A stretch of DNA of 64,000 nt. It comes from Thermococcus aggregans. Lineage in GTDB: Archaea > Methanobacteriota_B > Thermococci > Thermococcales > Thermococcaceae. Position numbers and translations under genes: made by a program. Below the pieces are notes generated by a model. That model had not been told where the DNA came from. It saw only the letters and a list, made by a program, of their open reading frames with translations, and searched no databases. The stretch is from positions 372,001 to 436,000 of the forward strand of contig NZ_CP099582.1 in assembly GCF_024022995.1 (NCBI RefSeq), in the 5' to 3' direction. The number at the start of each line of letters is the position of its first letter. Within the stretch, counting starts at the first letter, position 1. Below are positions 41,334 to 49,953 of the stretch, piece after piece.

Positions 41334-42441
41334 TGTATCTGTTGTATTGCCAACCATGAATGAGGAAGAAGCAATAAAGGTCATTTTGCCCAAGATAAAA
41401 GAAGTTTTAGGTAAAATGAGAATATCCTATGAAATCGTAGTCGTTGATAAAAGCAATGATAATACCCCCAAAATTTCCCAAGAGCTCGGTGCGAGGGTTA
41501 TAAGACAAGAAGGGAAGGGCTATGGCGATGCCTACCTTCTCGGGTTTGAAAACGCGAAAGGTAAGATTATAGTCATGATGGACCCTGACGGGAGTTACGA
41601 CCCGGAAGACATCCCAAAAATTCTGGAGCCGATACTCAACGGGCGTGCGGATTTTGTCATGGGGAGTAGGCTTAGGGGTGAGATTGACGATGGAGCAATG
41701 CCCTGGCTCCACAGGCGCATTGGAAACCCCCTCCTCACATGGATACTCAACTTCCTTTTTAAGGCAAATATAAGCGATGCACACTGCGGAATGAGGGCCA
41801 TAACAAAGGAAGCCCTAGAAAAACTGCCACTCAAATGCAAGGGGATGGAGTTTGCCAGTGAGATGGTGATTGAGGCTGTTAAAGCAGGGCTGAGAATAGA
41901 AGAAGTCCCCATAAGGTACCATGAAAGGATAGGGGAATCCAAGCTCAGCTCCTTTAGGGATGGGTGGCGGCACCTGAGACTTATGCTGCTTTATTCACCC
42001 TCTCATCTCTTTCTCCTTCCGGGAATATTTCTTCTGGGAATGGGCGTTCTCTTCATGGGGTATGCATATCTAATCAACCCGGAAAGACTGCATACCCTAA
42101 TACTTGGAAGCGCCTTAACACTCCTCGGTTTTCAGGTATTGTCTTTCGGCATTTCTGCAAAAGTCTACGCTGTTAAGGAGGGTTTTGAAAAGCCCAGTAA
42201 ATTGACAGGATTTTTCATTAGGTACTCCGTCCTCGAGGAAGGTTTGCTGGTAGGAGGCATAATGTTCCTCATAGGTATTATCCTAGGTATCTATATCTTC
42301 CTGCAGTGGAGGGCAAGCGGGTATGGAGAGCTCTTTATGCTCAGAGAGGCCGTGCTAGTGCTTACCCTAACAACTCTGGGAATATCCGTGATGTTCTTCT
42401 CCTTCTTTGTGAGCATATACATGCTTAAGGGGGAGCGTTGA
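41326..42441 (+). CDS. Polyprenyl-phosphate glycosyltransferase, GT2 (DPM1/AglJ-like)
   Basis: A 371-residue enzyme. VSVVLPTMNEEEAIKVILPK opens the GT-A domain and MMDPDGSYDPEDIP holds the metal site. GMRAITKEALEKLPLK and YHERIGESKLSSFRDGWRHL are typical of dolichyl-phosphate sugar synthases. Four membrane segments follow from about residue 228. It probably loads the first sugar on dolichyl phosphate for this cluster. It is longer than the GT2 at 16670, which has two segments. Confidence 0.88.
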   Translation: MVDVSVVLPTMNEEEAIKVILPKIKEVLGKMRISYEIVVVDKSNDNTPKISQELGARVIRQEGKGYGDAYLLGFENAKGKIIVMMDPDGSYDPEDIPKILEPILNGRADFVMGSRLRGEIDDGAMPWLHRRIGNPLLTWILNFLFKANISDAHCGMRAITKEALEKLPLKCKGMEFASEMVIEAVKAGLRIEEVPIRYHERIGESKLSSFRDGWRHLRLMLLYSPSHLFLLPGIFLLGMGVLFMGYAYLINPERLHTLILGSALTLLGFQVLSFGISAKVYAVKEGFEKPSKLTGFFIRYSVLEEGLLVGGIMFLIGIILGIYIFLQWRASGYGELFMLREAVLVLTLTTLGISVMFFSFFVSIYMLKGER

Positions 42442-43583
42442 TGGGGAAGCACATACTCGTTGTTTCTCCATACTTTTATCCCGAAGGGGGAGGACTTGAG
42501 AGGTATGCATTCAATATGGCCCAAGAGTTGGCAAAAAAAGACAAAGTCAAGGTTTTATGCATGACGAGAGGAACTGAAAAGATTGAAGAGATAAACGGAA
42601 TCACCGTCTACCGCGTTAAGCCAGAAATAATAATATCAAACACTCCAATAAGTTTGAGGTTCATCTTTAAGGTGGCCCGTGCGATTAAGGATAGCAAACT
42701 TGTAATTACCCATACTCCCGTTCCTTTTGCCGCAGACATTGCATCTTTCTTTGCCAAATTAAAAGGTATTCCTATTGAGATAGTCTATCACACAGTGGGG
42801 CTCAAAAAGGGAGATAAAATACTTGACTTTGTCGCTAGCGTATATTCCTTAACTCTGGAGAGAATAACGCTAAGGGGGTCAACAATAATTGCCGTTTCTG
42901 GGACTGTGTTTGAGTACTTCAGGGGCAGAGGATACCACTCCAGAATTTCATATCCCATGCCAGATATTACAAAATTTAACCTTTCCAAAACCTGCAAAAG
43001 AGAAAACGCAGTGCTCTTCGTGGGCCAGCTAGGCAAATACCACAAGTTTAAGAACTTAAACCTGCTCATAAGGGCTTTTGCAGAGGTTTCAGAGGAATTT
43101 CCGGAATGGAAGCTTTGGGTGGTCGGGAAAGGAGATATGGTAGATGAATACAAAAATCTAGTAGAAAAGCTAGGAATAACGGAGAAAGTTCACTTCTTTG
43201 GGGGTTTGGGAGATGAAGAGCTTTCAAAAATATACTCAAAGGCCAAGCTACTTGTTCTCCCGTCTACCTTTCCTGAATCCTTCGGAATGGTCGTTGCAGA
43301 GGCCCTAGCTTTTGGTACCCCGGTAATCGTTTCACCTTATGTTGGGGCAAAGTTCTTAGTGGATGACAGAAAAAATGGAGTGATTTTGAAAGACCTCAAG
43401 GAAGAGTCCCTTGAAAATGCTATGAAAAATCTGATGAGAAACCCAAAGGCTTTGAAGAGGTTCTCTCATATTGCCAAACATAAGATGCGTGCTTCTCTTA
43501 AAGGAGAAACTCCCCTAGTTCCCAATGATATAGATTTGGACAGGAAACATGAGCGAGATACCAGAATAGATTGTGAATGTTAG
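42441..43583 (+). CDS. Glycosyltransferase family 4, possibly truncated at the 3' end
   Basis: A 380-residue GT-B enzyme. VSPYFYPEGGGLERYAFNMA starts the acceptor domain. FVGQLGKYHKFKNLNLLIRA and the E-x7-E motif PESFGMVVAEALAFGTP lie in the donor domain. The last roughly 35 residues (from about HKMRASLKGE to RIDCEC) do not look like a GT4 end and may be new sequence after a 3' deletion. ATG 42441 overlaps the upstream stop by one base, and GGGGGAG lies before it. Confidence 0.82.
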   Translation: MGKHILVVSPYFYPEGGGLERYAFNMAQELAKKDKVKVLCMTRGTEKIEEINGITVYRVKPEIIISNTPISLRFIFKVARAIKDSKLVITHTPVPFAADIASFFAKLKGIPIEIVYHTVGLKKGDKILDFVASVYSLTLERITLRGSTIIAVSGTVFEYFRGRGYHSRISYPMPDITKFNLSKTCKRENAVLFVGQLGKYHKFKNLNLLIRAFAEVSEEFPEWKLWVVGKGDMVDEYKNLVEKLGITEKVHFFGGLGDEELSKIYSKAKLLVLPSTFPESFGMVVAEALAFGTPVIVSPYVGAKFLVDDRKNGVILKDLKEESLENAMKNLMRNPKALKRFSHIAKHKMRASLKGETPLVPNDIDLDRKHERDTRIDCEC

Positions 43584-44077
43584 GTTTTAAGTTTTTTGTG
43601 AGAGAATCGAATATTACGAGACAATTTGAGAGTATTAATGGCCCGAAGTAGGTGAGTTAATTTAGTATTAATCTCTTGACCTTTGGATTGCGAGAGTTAG
43701 TTCTGTAGAGTAGGATGTGAAAAAGCCGTGAAAAGCACAAAGTACTATGTTGTATTTTTTTTGTTACATTAGTTATACCATACGAATGTCGTCAACAAGT
43801 AGGGAATATCCCCCAACATACTCAATTAACTGCTATCGCCATAATAACTAGTTTGATAAAAATAACTAACATAAGATGTACAAGATGTAACAGTTAGTTT
43901 GGAATTATTCAATAGTTCCCTTAATCAAACAATTACCCTTAGTAACAAGCATTAATGAGGTAATTAAGTCATTAATGAACAATTATCGAAAGGCTTATAA
44001 TGTTTGAAAGTATAAAATCATATTGGCCTCTCAGAGGCCGGCCTCTGAAAAAAGAAGTAAGGTAAGGTGAAGGATTT
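43584..44077 (+). promoter_or_regulatory. Upstream region and structured leader of the S-layer-like gene
   Basis: No gene was recognised. Two TATA candidates are present: CTTATAAT (43994-44001, preceded by CGAAAGG) and GTATAAAA (44010-44017, preceded by TTTGAAA). Upstream, CATTAATGA at 43950-43958 recurs at 43970-43978 and is also inverted as TCATTAATG at 43969-43977, so it may be an operator. In the leader, GGCCTC-TCA-GAGGCC (44025-44039) competes with the perfect palindrome CAGAGGCCGGCCTCTG (44032-44047). GGTGA lies just before ATG 44078. The first 350 bp are very A+T-rich and hold nothing else recognised. Confidence 0.6.
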
Positions 44078-47000
44078 ATGAATAATAATAAGAGCAAATA
44101 TTTAGGTGTGTTGCTAGCAGTTTTAATGCTAGCAACAGCAGTGCCAGGGTTCTTAGTTCCAGTAAGTGCTGCAGCTCCAACTTCTATAAGCGCAACAGTT
44201 GGTACAAATTACCCCAATAACAAGATATTTGCAGGGTTACCAGTGAACATATCCTTAAACGTCACTTATGACCAACCAGCGAACAGTTACGTCCGAGTTA
44301 CAGTATACTACAATGAGATAAGCACTGCTACTAAGCTTTATGAGACACCAGATGGCAATATACCTGGATTCCCAGTAACTAATGGAACTGCCCATATTGA
44401 GTTGCCTGAATTAAGATTTCCTCAGGAAGCTGAGACGGCAATTATTGTGCTTTATGACCCACTGTACGAGATAACGGCAAATGAGACCCTTCCAGTTCTC
44501 TTCCCATACAACGTAACATACACTGTTACATCGGCAGTGCCGTACTACAATACAACATGGAAGTATGACATGGCATTTAAAGAGATACCCTTCAATCTGA
44601 CAGTAAACGTGACATATGACCCAGATAGTAGTGTAGGTGCTCCAAGTAATGTTACTGCAATAGTCTACCTCCCAGACGGCACAGATAATACCACAATAAT
44701 ATCCCTAACCAATGGTATTGGCAGTGTAACATTCGAGAACTTGATTTCAAACAGTATTGGAACTGTTGAGATAACTGTAGCGGACACTATAAACAAGTTA
44801 ACTAAGACAATATCTGGCCCAGAAGTCCACAACTGGTGGATTGAGTTTGATGTTAACTACACTACCGACTTCAGCTTGACATATCCACCATATGCAAAGC
44901 TTCCATTCAACATAACTGGAAATGTAATTGCATATACGGACTTTGGTGCACTCTTAAGTGTCAATGATAACGTTTACATTGAACTAGCAGAGAACTCTAC
45001 ATACAACACAACTACCACTATGATCAATGGAAATGCTTCCTTCAGTATGAGCGATATTACCTTGGAAGAAGGAGGTACCTACTACCTCTATGCAAACATG
45101 AGCATGTACTCCCCAACTGCCACCCTCGAGTTCAACATAACTTCATGGGACATCAATATAACCCCAACCATAACCTGTGATGGCGTAGAGTGTGCATACT
45201 TCTATGTGGGTCTCAACCAGACCCTTAACATAACGGTTAACTATCCAGTCAGCCCATACAACATTGCTTCAACAGCAAACTACAGCATCCTCCTAAACGA
45301 CGTTGAAATACACAACGGCACTATAAATGTCGTCAATAACACCGGCGAGGTTATCATTCCGGTTAACTTCAACGAGAGTGGAGTCGTTACCATTGAAGTG
45401 TGGGACGAAAACTACCAAGAATTTAACAGCGTAACCATTGAAGTTAGAGAGTGGGGTCTTGATTACGATTACACCGTTACCCACTACCCAGACACGTACT
45501 TCATCACTGATGACAAGTTCTACGTTGGAATTCCGGCTAGCCTAACGCTGGATGTTATCTACACCCAGCCTTGTCCGATAAACGCCACCGTCAACATAAC
45601 CTTACAGCTTCCAAATGGTACAGTGCTTACCAATTCGACGGTCGTCTCAGATGATACCAGCACCATATTTACATTCCCAGAGACGTTCCTATTCAAAGAG
45701 CCAGGATTCGTTGTAGTGACATACACCGACAGCTTTGACAAGAGCGTTAGCTTCAAAATACCTGTCAAGGACTGGGGTATCTTCGTGGACGTATCCCCAG
45801 AGGAGCTCATCCAAGGCGAGAGCGTCAACTTCAACGTATTCGTAGCGGAGTCACTGTACTTTGGCGATACCTGGGAAAGCGGTCCAGGAAGTAGAGATGT
45901 CACAGTTACAATTGAACTCCCCGATGGCTATGTTGAGACAAAGAACCTTACACTTGAGCAGAATGATGACTGGTACTCCGGTCAGGGCGGCTACCAGGGA
46001 ATAGTGACATTCGAGAACGTTACACCACAGATGCCGGGACTCGCTTGGGTCACAGTTACCGATGTACTCAGCGGTAAGACCGTGAGGATGCCGGTAGAAG
46101 TAAAGGTTCCAGAAGACTACGTCGGAAAGGTGATACAAGTAACAGCCACACCAGAGTCAACCCCAGTTTATAAATACATCCCGAACGCAATGGAGATTAC
46201 CATTGAGTACTACAACAGAGATGCTAACGGAGGCCTTACCCCGGACAACGGTCCCCACTACATGAGAATACTCGTATATGACGCAGATGGTAGTACTGTG
46301 ATAGTCAACACAACTGCCTCTACCAACGAATACATGTACATTCTGCCAGTTGATGAGATTCCAGTTAACGGCCTCACACCAATAGCCATCCACGTCATCG
46401 ACTTGACCAACACAAGCATCAGAGGTACTACAACAATCCCAGTCACCGACTGGAGTGCCATCATAAACATCGAGGACGTCACGGTCTGGAAGTATGTTGA
46501 CAACACTCTCACGGTATCGGTGGAGCCGACTAACGGTGTCCCACTCACTGCAGCCGACCTTAACGTTACCGTCAGCACCAACTACGGAAGTGACAACGGC
46601 ATGGGAGAAGTTACAATATCACTGACTGATCCAACTGAAAATGTCACCGGAACCGTCGAAGTCTACTACAAAGATTACCTCATTAACAGTACCACCATAA
46701 ACATACCAGTCACTCCATGGAACGCCACCATAACCGTTATTCCAGACAAGATTTACTGGGGTATATCAACTGATGTCACGGTAAATGCTGAGCCAACTGA
46801 CAGCCATCCGGACGAGGATGTTCCAGTTACTGCAGCCGACCTTAACGTTACCGTCAGCACCAACTACGGAAGTGACAACGGCATGGGAGAAGTTACAATA
46901 TCACTGACTGATCCAACTGAAAATGTCACCGGAACCGTCGAAGTCTACTACAAAGATTACCTCATTAATACAGTAGCCATTTTCATCCCAGTAGAGGAGT

Positions 47001-49840
47001 GGGCAGTTAATGTGGACTACGAACCAAAGACGTTCTACTACCTGCCAAACGGATACGCCAACGAGCCCCTCGTTGGAAGTGTTGTCCTTGACCTTCCGGC
47101 CAGCATCGCGAGTGCTGCCAATATAACATTTGAGGCCTCGCTTCCAACGCTAGGCATTGGTGGAGGCTCAAGTGGAAGCAACACCTTCACGTTTGACTTC
47201 ACTTGGGCTCCCGAGAAGTTCGTATTCAACAGTAGCGGCGTGGTTCCTCTAGTGGTCAAGCTATATGACCCGGCCACAAACTTCACGTACTTCGAAGAGA
47301 CCTATGAAATACCCATCGAGCTCGCCCTTGATGCCGAGATAAGCGGAACATACTACGAAGACGTTCCAACGGACTTCGTAATATACGTCGAGTCTATCTC
47401 CGACAATCCGAATATAACCGTCACGATAAACGACACTGACTACACTACCACAGTTGATCAGGATGGCGAAATAATTATCGAGGACGTCACGCTTGATGCT
47501 GGTAACTACACGGTGATAATAAGTGATGCATCTCTTGGAGCAACCATAACTAGAACCTTTGAAGTCAGGGAGTGGTACATCGAAGTTAATGTTATCCCAG
47601 ATGAAATCGTTGCGGGAGCAGCTTGGAATGTATACTCTGAGGTTAGGACAATAGACTCAACAACTAATGAGACCGCCCCAATAAGTGGTCCTGTTGATAT
47701 TACAATTGAATTCTCGGATGAAACAATAATTAGACCAGACTCACGCCCAGTTGAGTTAGTAAATGGTATGGCAGAGTTTAGAAAAGTACTCATAGCTCCA
47801 GTACCAGGAAACTACAGCATTACTGCGACCATCTACAACCACACCGACGCATTAGTGCTAAATGTAAGAGCTCCAGAGCCTAATGAAGTTGCATGGGTGT
47901 ATGCGAACATTAGGATTGAAAACACTACTGAAACACCTGATGAACCCACTGTAATCTATATATCTTGGGCCGATGCCCCACTGGAAAGACCAGACATCCC
48001 GTACTACCCAGTTTACGACCCCATAACAGGTGAACTAGTAAAAGCAGATGCAGGAGAGGATGAAGTGGCGTTTAGAGTATATGCTGGCGGTGGCGAGTAT
48101 GAGTGGGCATGGTGGCAATGGGGTTACGTTATAGCAGTACCCGAAAATGTCCACAATGCATTAGAAGTCCCAGAGATTCGGGATGGTGAAGTTATCAGAC
48201 CAGTAGCCGATACATATGCAGATTATGAGCACTCTGTTACGTCAAACGGATACTACAACTGGACCATCACTGTGACTGCTGATAAGTATGATGTAACCTA
48301 CGTCTACAAACCGCCAATGTATCCAGGACTGCTATACATCGAACAGGCATCATCATCCTTCCAAATAAACGCCATATATGTTGGAGCTACAACTGAAACA
48401 GAGTTAGCAGATAGTCTCACTAACTTCACTACAATCGAAATTGTTCCAGACAACCTCACATTGAGCCTGCTTGATGAAACTGACAAGAAGCTCATCAAAG
48501 AAGGAGAAGAAGGGCCAGAATTTACAATACAGGCATTACTAAGGATAATGAACGCCAGCGAGCAGTTCGAAGAGCAGTTTGCTCCGTTCGAGGAATGGAT
48601 AATGGACATAGACTTCCTTTCCGAGGAGCAGAAAGCAGAGATCATCACCAACATTACTGCCCAAATCGGAGAACTTCCGAGCGAGCCAGTTCCATATCCA
48701 AATGCTACAATAGAATTCTACCACACCAATTCAGCAATTGCAGATCTCATACCAGAAAATGCTACAACTGATGAGAGCGGTACTGCAACAGTAACTGTTA
48801 AATCAAAAGCAACAGCTGATATGTTACCTGAAGAACTAGCTCAACTAGTAGGTAGCACTACAGTTAGTGCCACCTATGGAGCACTTCCAAGTAGTAACAA
48901 CATAACAGTTACATTCTTAGGAACAGGTTCAGTATCAGGAGATGTCACAGACATCACAGGAATGCAGATTCCAGGAGCTAAAGTGTACCTCAAGATAAAA
49001 GTTAACGGAACGTGGGTTAACGCAACAGACTACTACGGCAATCAATTAATCACGCAATCTGCAGAAGATGGACACTACTCAATTGACAATATTCCAGTTT
49101 ACAGTTCTGAGGGTACAGAATACTTAGTAGTTGCGGAATTCTCCGAAACAAAAGGATATGCCTATGTAACAGTAAAACCATTCGTAACAGCAACAGCAGA
49201 CGTCAAACTTACTGGAGAAGTTCCATCCACAGGCCTTGCAATTTATAAGCAAAAAGTCCAGCAGGCTGAGCACGTGTACGTGGTTTACGGTAGTGATGCT
49301 CTCAGCAGTGATTCATTCGCAATCTCAGCATACATAGCCCAGACAGTTCCACCAGAGAAGTTCCTCATGAGGACTGACGCCCAGCTCGACATGAGTGCGC
49401 TAACAGACAAGGACGTTGTTGTTTCAGTCGGTGGTCCGGCAGTTAACGAGGTAACAGCAGCCTTCGAGCCAGTTGCTCCAGTCCACATGGTACTTGGCGA
49501 AAACATCACAATAGTTACTCCAAAAGGAAACCTCACCTGGAGCGCCCCAGAAGTCTGGTACAACGTCACCGAAGGATACTTCATCATCCAGCTCTTCGAA
49601 GACAATGAGACAGGCGCACTAGTAGTCACAATCTACGGTACTGATGCCGACTCAACACTCGCAGGAGCATACTACTTCGCCAACACAATCTATCCAAACC
49701 TCGCCGACTACGCAGAAGTCAGCTGGATCGTCGGCAAGTGGACTGACAGTGATGCTGGCGAACCAGTAGTAATCCTCGACCCAGCCGACGACAGTGGATT
49801 CAACCCAGCAGACACCATTACAATCGTCTACAAAGGCTGA
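44078..49840 (+). CDS. Large S-layer-like surface glycoprotein
   Basis: A 1920-residue secreted protein. The signal peptide is NNNKSKYLGVLLAVLMLATA, with likely cleavage near VSAAAP (about residue 31). It is followed by some ten tandem beta-sandwich modules of about 90-120 residues, most joined by an x-x-W linker (VREWGLDY, VKDWGIFV, VTDWSAII, VEEWAVNV, VREWYIEV). A helical insert lies at about 1470-1530 and a carboxypeptidase-regulatory-like domain at about 1615-1705 (SVSGDVTDITGMQIPGAKVY). The C-terminal 200 residues resemble the S_layer_C domain (VVSVGGPAVNEV; GTDADSTLAGAYYFAN). Dozens of N-x-S/T sequons fit AglB targets. It is either the main S-layer protein or a large surface protein; no membrane anchor is visible. 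Confidence 0.85.
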   Translation: MNNNKSKYLGVLLAVLMLATAVPGFLVPVSAAAPTSISATVGTNYPNNKIFAGLPVNISLNVTYDQPANSYVRVTVYYNEISTATKLYETPDGNIPGFPVTNGTAHIELPELRFPQEAETAIIVLYDPLYEITANETLPVLFPYNVTYTVTSAVPYYNTTWKYDMAFKEIPFNLTVNVTYDPDSSVGAPSNVTAIVYLPDGTDNTTIISLTNGIGSVTFENLISNSIGTVEITVADTINKLTKTISGPEVHNWWIEFDVNYTTDFSLTYPPYAKLPFNITGNVIAYTDFGALLSVNDNVYIELAENSTYNTTTTMINGNASFSMSDITLEEGGTYYLYANMSMYSPTATLEFNITSWDINITPTITCDGVECAYFYVGLNQTLNITVNYPVSPYNIASTANYSILLNDVEIHNGTINVVNNTGEVIIPVNFNESGVVTIEVWDENYQEFNSVTIEVREWGLDYDYTVTHYPDTYFITDDKFYVGIPASLTLDVIYTQPCPINATVNITLQLPNGTVLTNSTVVSDDTSTIFTFPETFLFKEPGFVVVTYTDSFDKSVSFKIPVKDWGIFVDVSPEELIQGESVNFNVFVAESLYFGDTWESGPGSRDVTVTIELPDGYVETKNLTLEQNDDWYSGQGGYQGIVTFENVTPQMPGLAWVTVTDVLSGKTVRMPVEVKVPEDYVGKVIQVTATPESTPVYKYIPNAMEITIEYYNRDANGGLTPDNGPHYMRILVYDADGSTVIVNTTASTNEYMYILPVDEIPVNGLTPIAIHVIDLTNTSIRGTTTIPVTDWSAIINIEDVTVWKYVDNTLTVSVEPTNGVPLTAADLNVTVSTNYGSDNGMGEVTISLTDPTENVTGTVEVYYKDYLINSTTINIPVTPWNATITVIPDKIYWGISTDVTVNAEPTDSHPDEDVPVTAADLNVTVSTNYGSDNGMGEVTISLTDPTENVTGTVEVYYKDYLINTVAIFIPVEEWAVNVDYEPKTFYYLPNGYANEPLVGSVVLDLPASIASAANITFEASLPTLGIGGGSSGSNTFTFDFTWAPEKFVFNSSGVVPLVVKLYDPATNFTYFEETYEIPIELALDAEISGTYYEDVPTDFVIYVESISDNPNITVTINDTDYTTTVDQDGEIIIEDVTLDAGNYTVIISDASLGATITRTFEVREWYIEVNVIPDEIVAGAAWNVYSEVRTIDSTTNETAPISGPVDITIEFSDETIIRPDSRPVELVNGMAEFRKVLIAPVPGNYSITATIYNHTDALVLNVRAPEPNEVAWVYANIRIENTTETPDEPTVIYISWADAPLERPDIPYYPVYDPITGELVKADAGEDEVAFRVYAGGGEYEWAWWQWGYVIAVPENVHNALEVPEIRDGEVIRPVADTYADYEHSVTSNGYYNWTITVTADKYDVTYVYKPPMYPGLLYIEQASSSFQINAIYVGATTETELADSLTNFTTIEIVPDNLTLSLLDETDKKLIKEGEEGPEFTIQALLRIMNASEQFEEQFAPFEEWIMDIDFLSEEQKAEIITNITAQIGELPSEPVPYPNATIEFYHTNSAIADLIPENATTDESGTATVTVKSKATADMLPEELAQLVGSTTVSATYGALPSSNNITVTFLGTGSVSGDVTDITGMQIPGAKVYLKIKVNGTWVNATDYYGNQLITQSAEDGHYSIDNIPVYSSEGTEYLVVAEFSETKGYAYVTVKPFVTATADVKLTGEVPSTGLAIYKQKVQQAEHVYVVYGSDALSSDSFAISAYIAQTVPPEKFLMRTDAQLDMSALTDKDVVVSVGGPAVNEVTAAFEPVAPVHMVLGENITIVTPKGNLTWSAPEVWYNVTEGYFIIQLFEDNETGALVVTIYGTDADSTLAGAYYFANTIYPNLADYAEVSWIVGKWTDSDAGEPVVILDPADDSGFNPADTITIVYKG
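46547..46686 (+). repeat. Exact 140-bp in-frame direct repeat, copy 1
   Basis: Identical over 140 bases to 46829-46968, with an offset of 282 bases (94 codons). Encodes TAADLNVTVSTNYGSDNGMG and following residues of one beta module. Exact identity including third codon positions means recent duplication or gene conversion. Confidence 0.95.
46829..46968 (+). repeat. Exact 140-bp in-frame direct repeat, copy 2
   Basis: Second copy of the repeat at 46547. The sequences outside (before TAADLN and after KDYLIN) differ. Only the inner part of the module is homogenised. Confidence 0.95.
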
Positions 49841-49850
49841 AAGCCTTTTT
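49832..49850 (+). terminator. Hairpin terminator across the S-layer stop codon
   Basis: AAAGGCT at 49832-49838 pairs with AGCCTTT at 49842-49848 around a 3-nt loop. It is followed by a T-rich tract with TTTTT, then CTTTTTCTCTTCTTTT. The stem includes the stop codon TGA (49838-49840). Hairpin plus T-tract would end the long transcript before the next promoter at about 49917. Confidence 0.6.
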
Positions 49851-49953
49851 CAAACTTCCTTTTTCTCTTCTTTTGCCTTTTGCAATTCTTCGAAGTTCTA
49901 AAAACTATCACAAACATTTTAAAGGAATACAGCTTATTTGGTATTCGAGGCCT

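Noticed and set aside
43549-43569. Another flippase-type stub (ATGAGCGAG then stop) inside the end of the GT4 gene
   Set aside because: Only nine bases match the flippase start and no ribosome binding site copy precedes them; chance is likely.
46547-46968. CRISPR-like direct repeat
   Set aside because: Only two copies of 140 bp, in frame within a coding sequence; no array of short repeats and spacers was found anywhere in the window.
44078-49840. Several 60-116-codon minus-strand ORFs inside the S-layer gene
   Set aside because: They are shadows caused by the Thr/Asn/Val-rich coding strand; none has a binding site or family resemblance.
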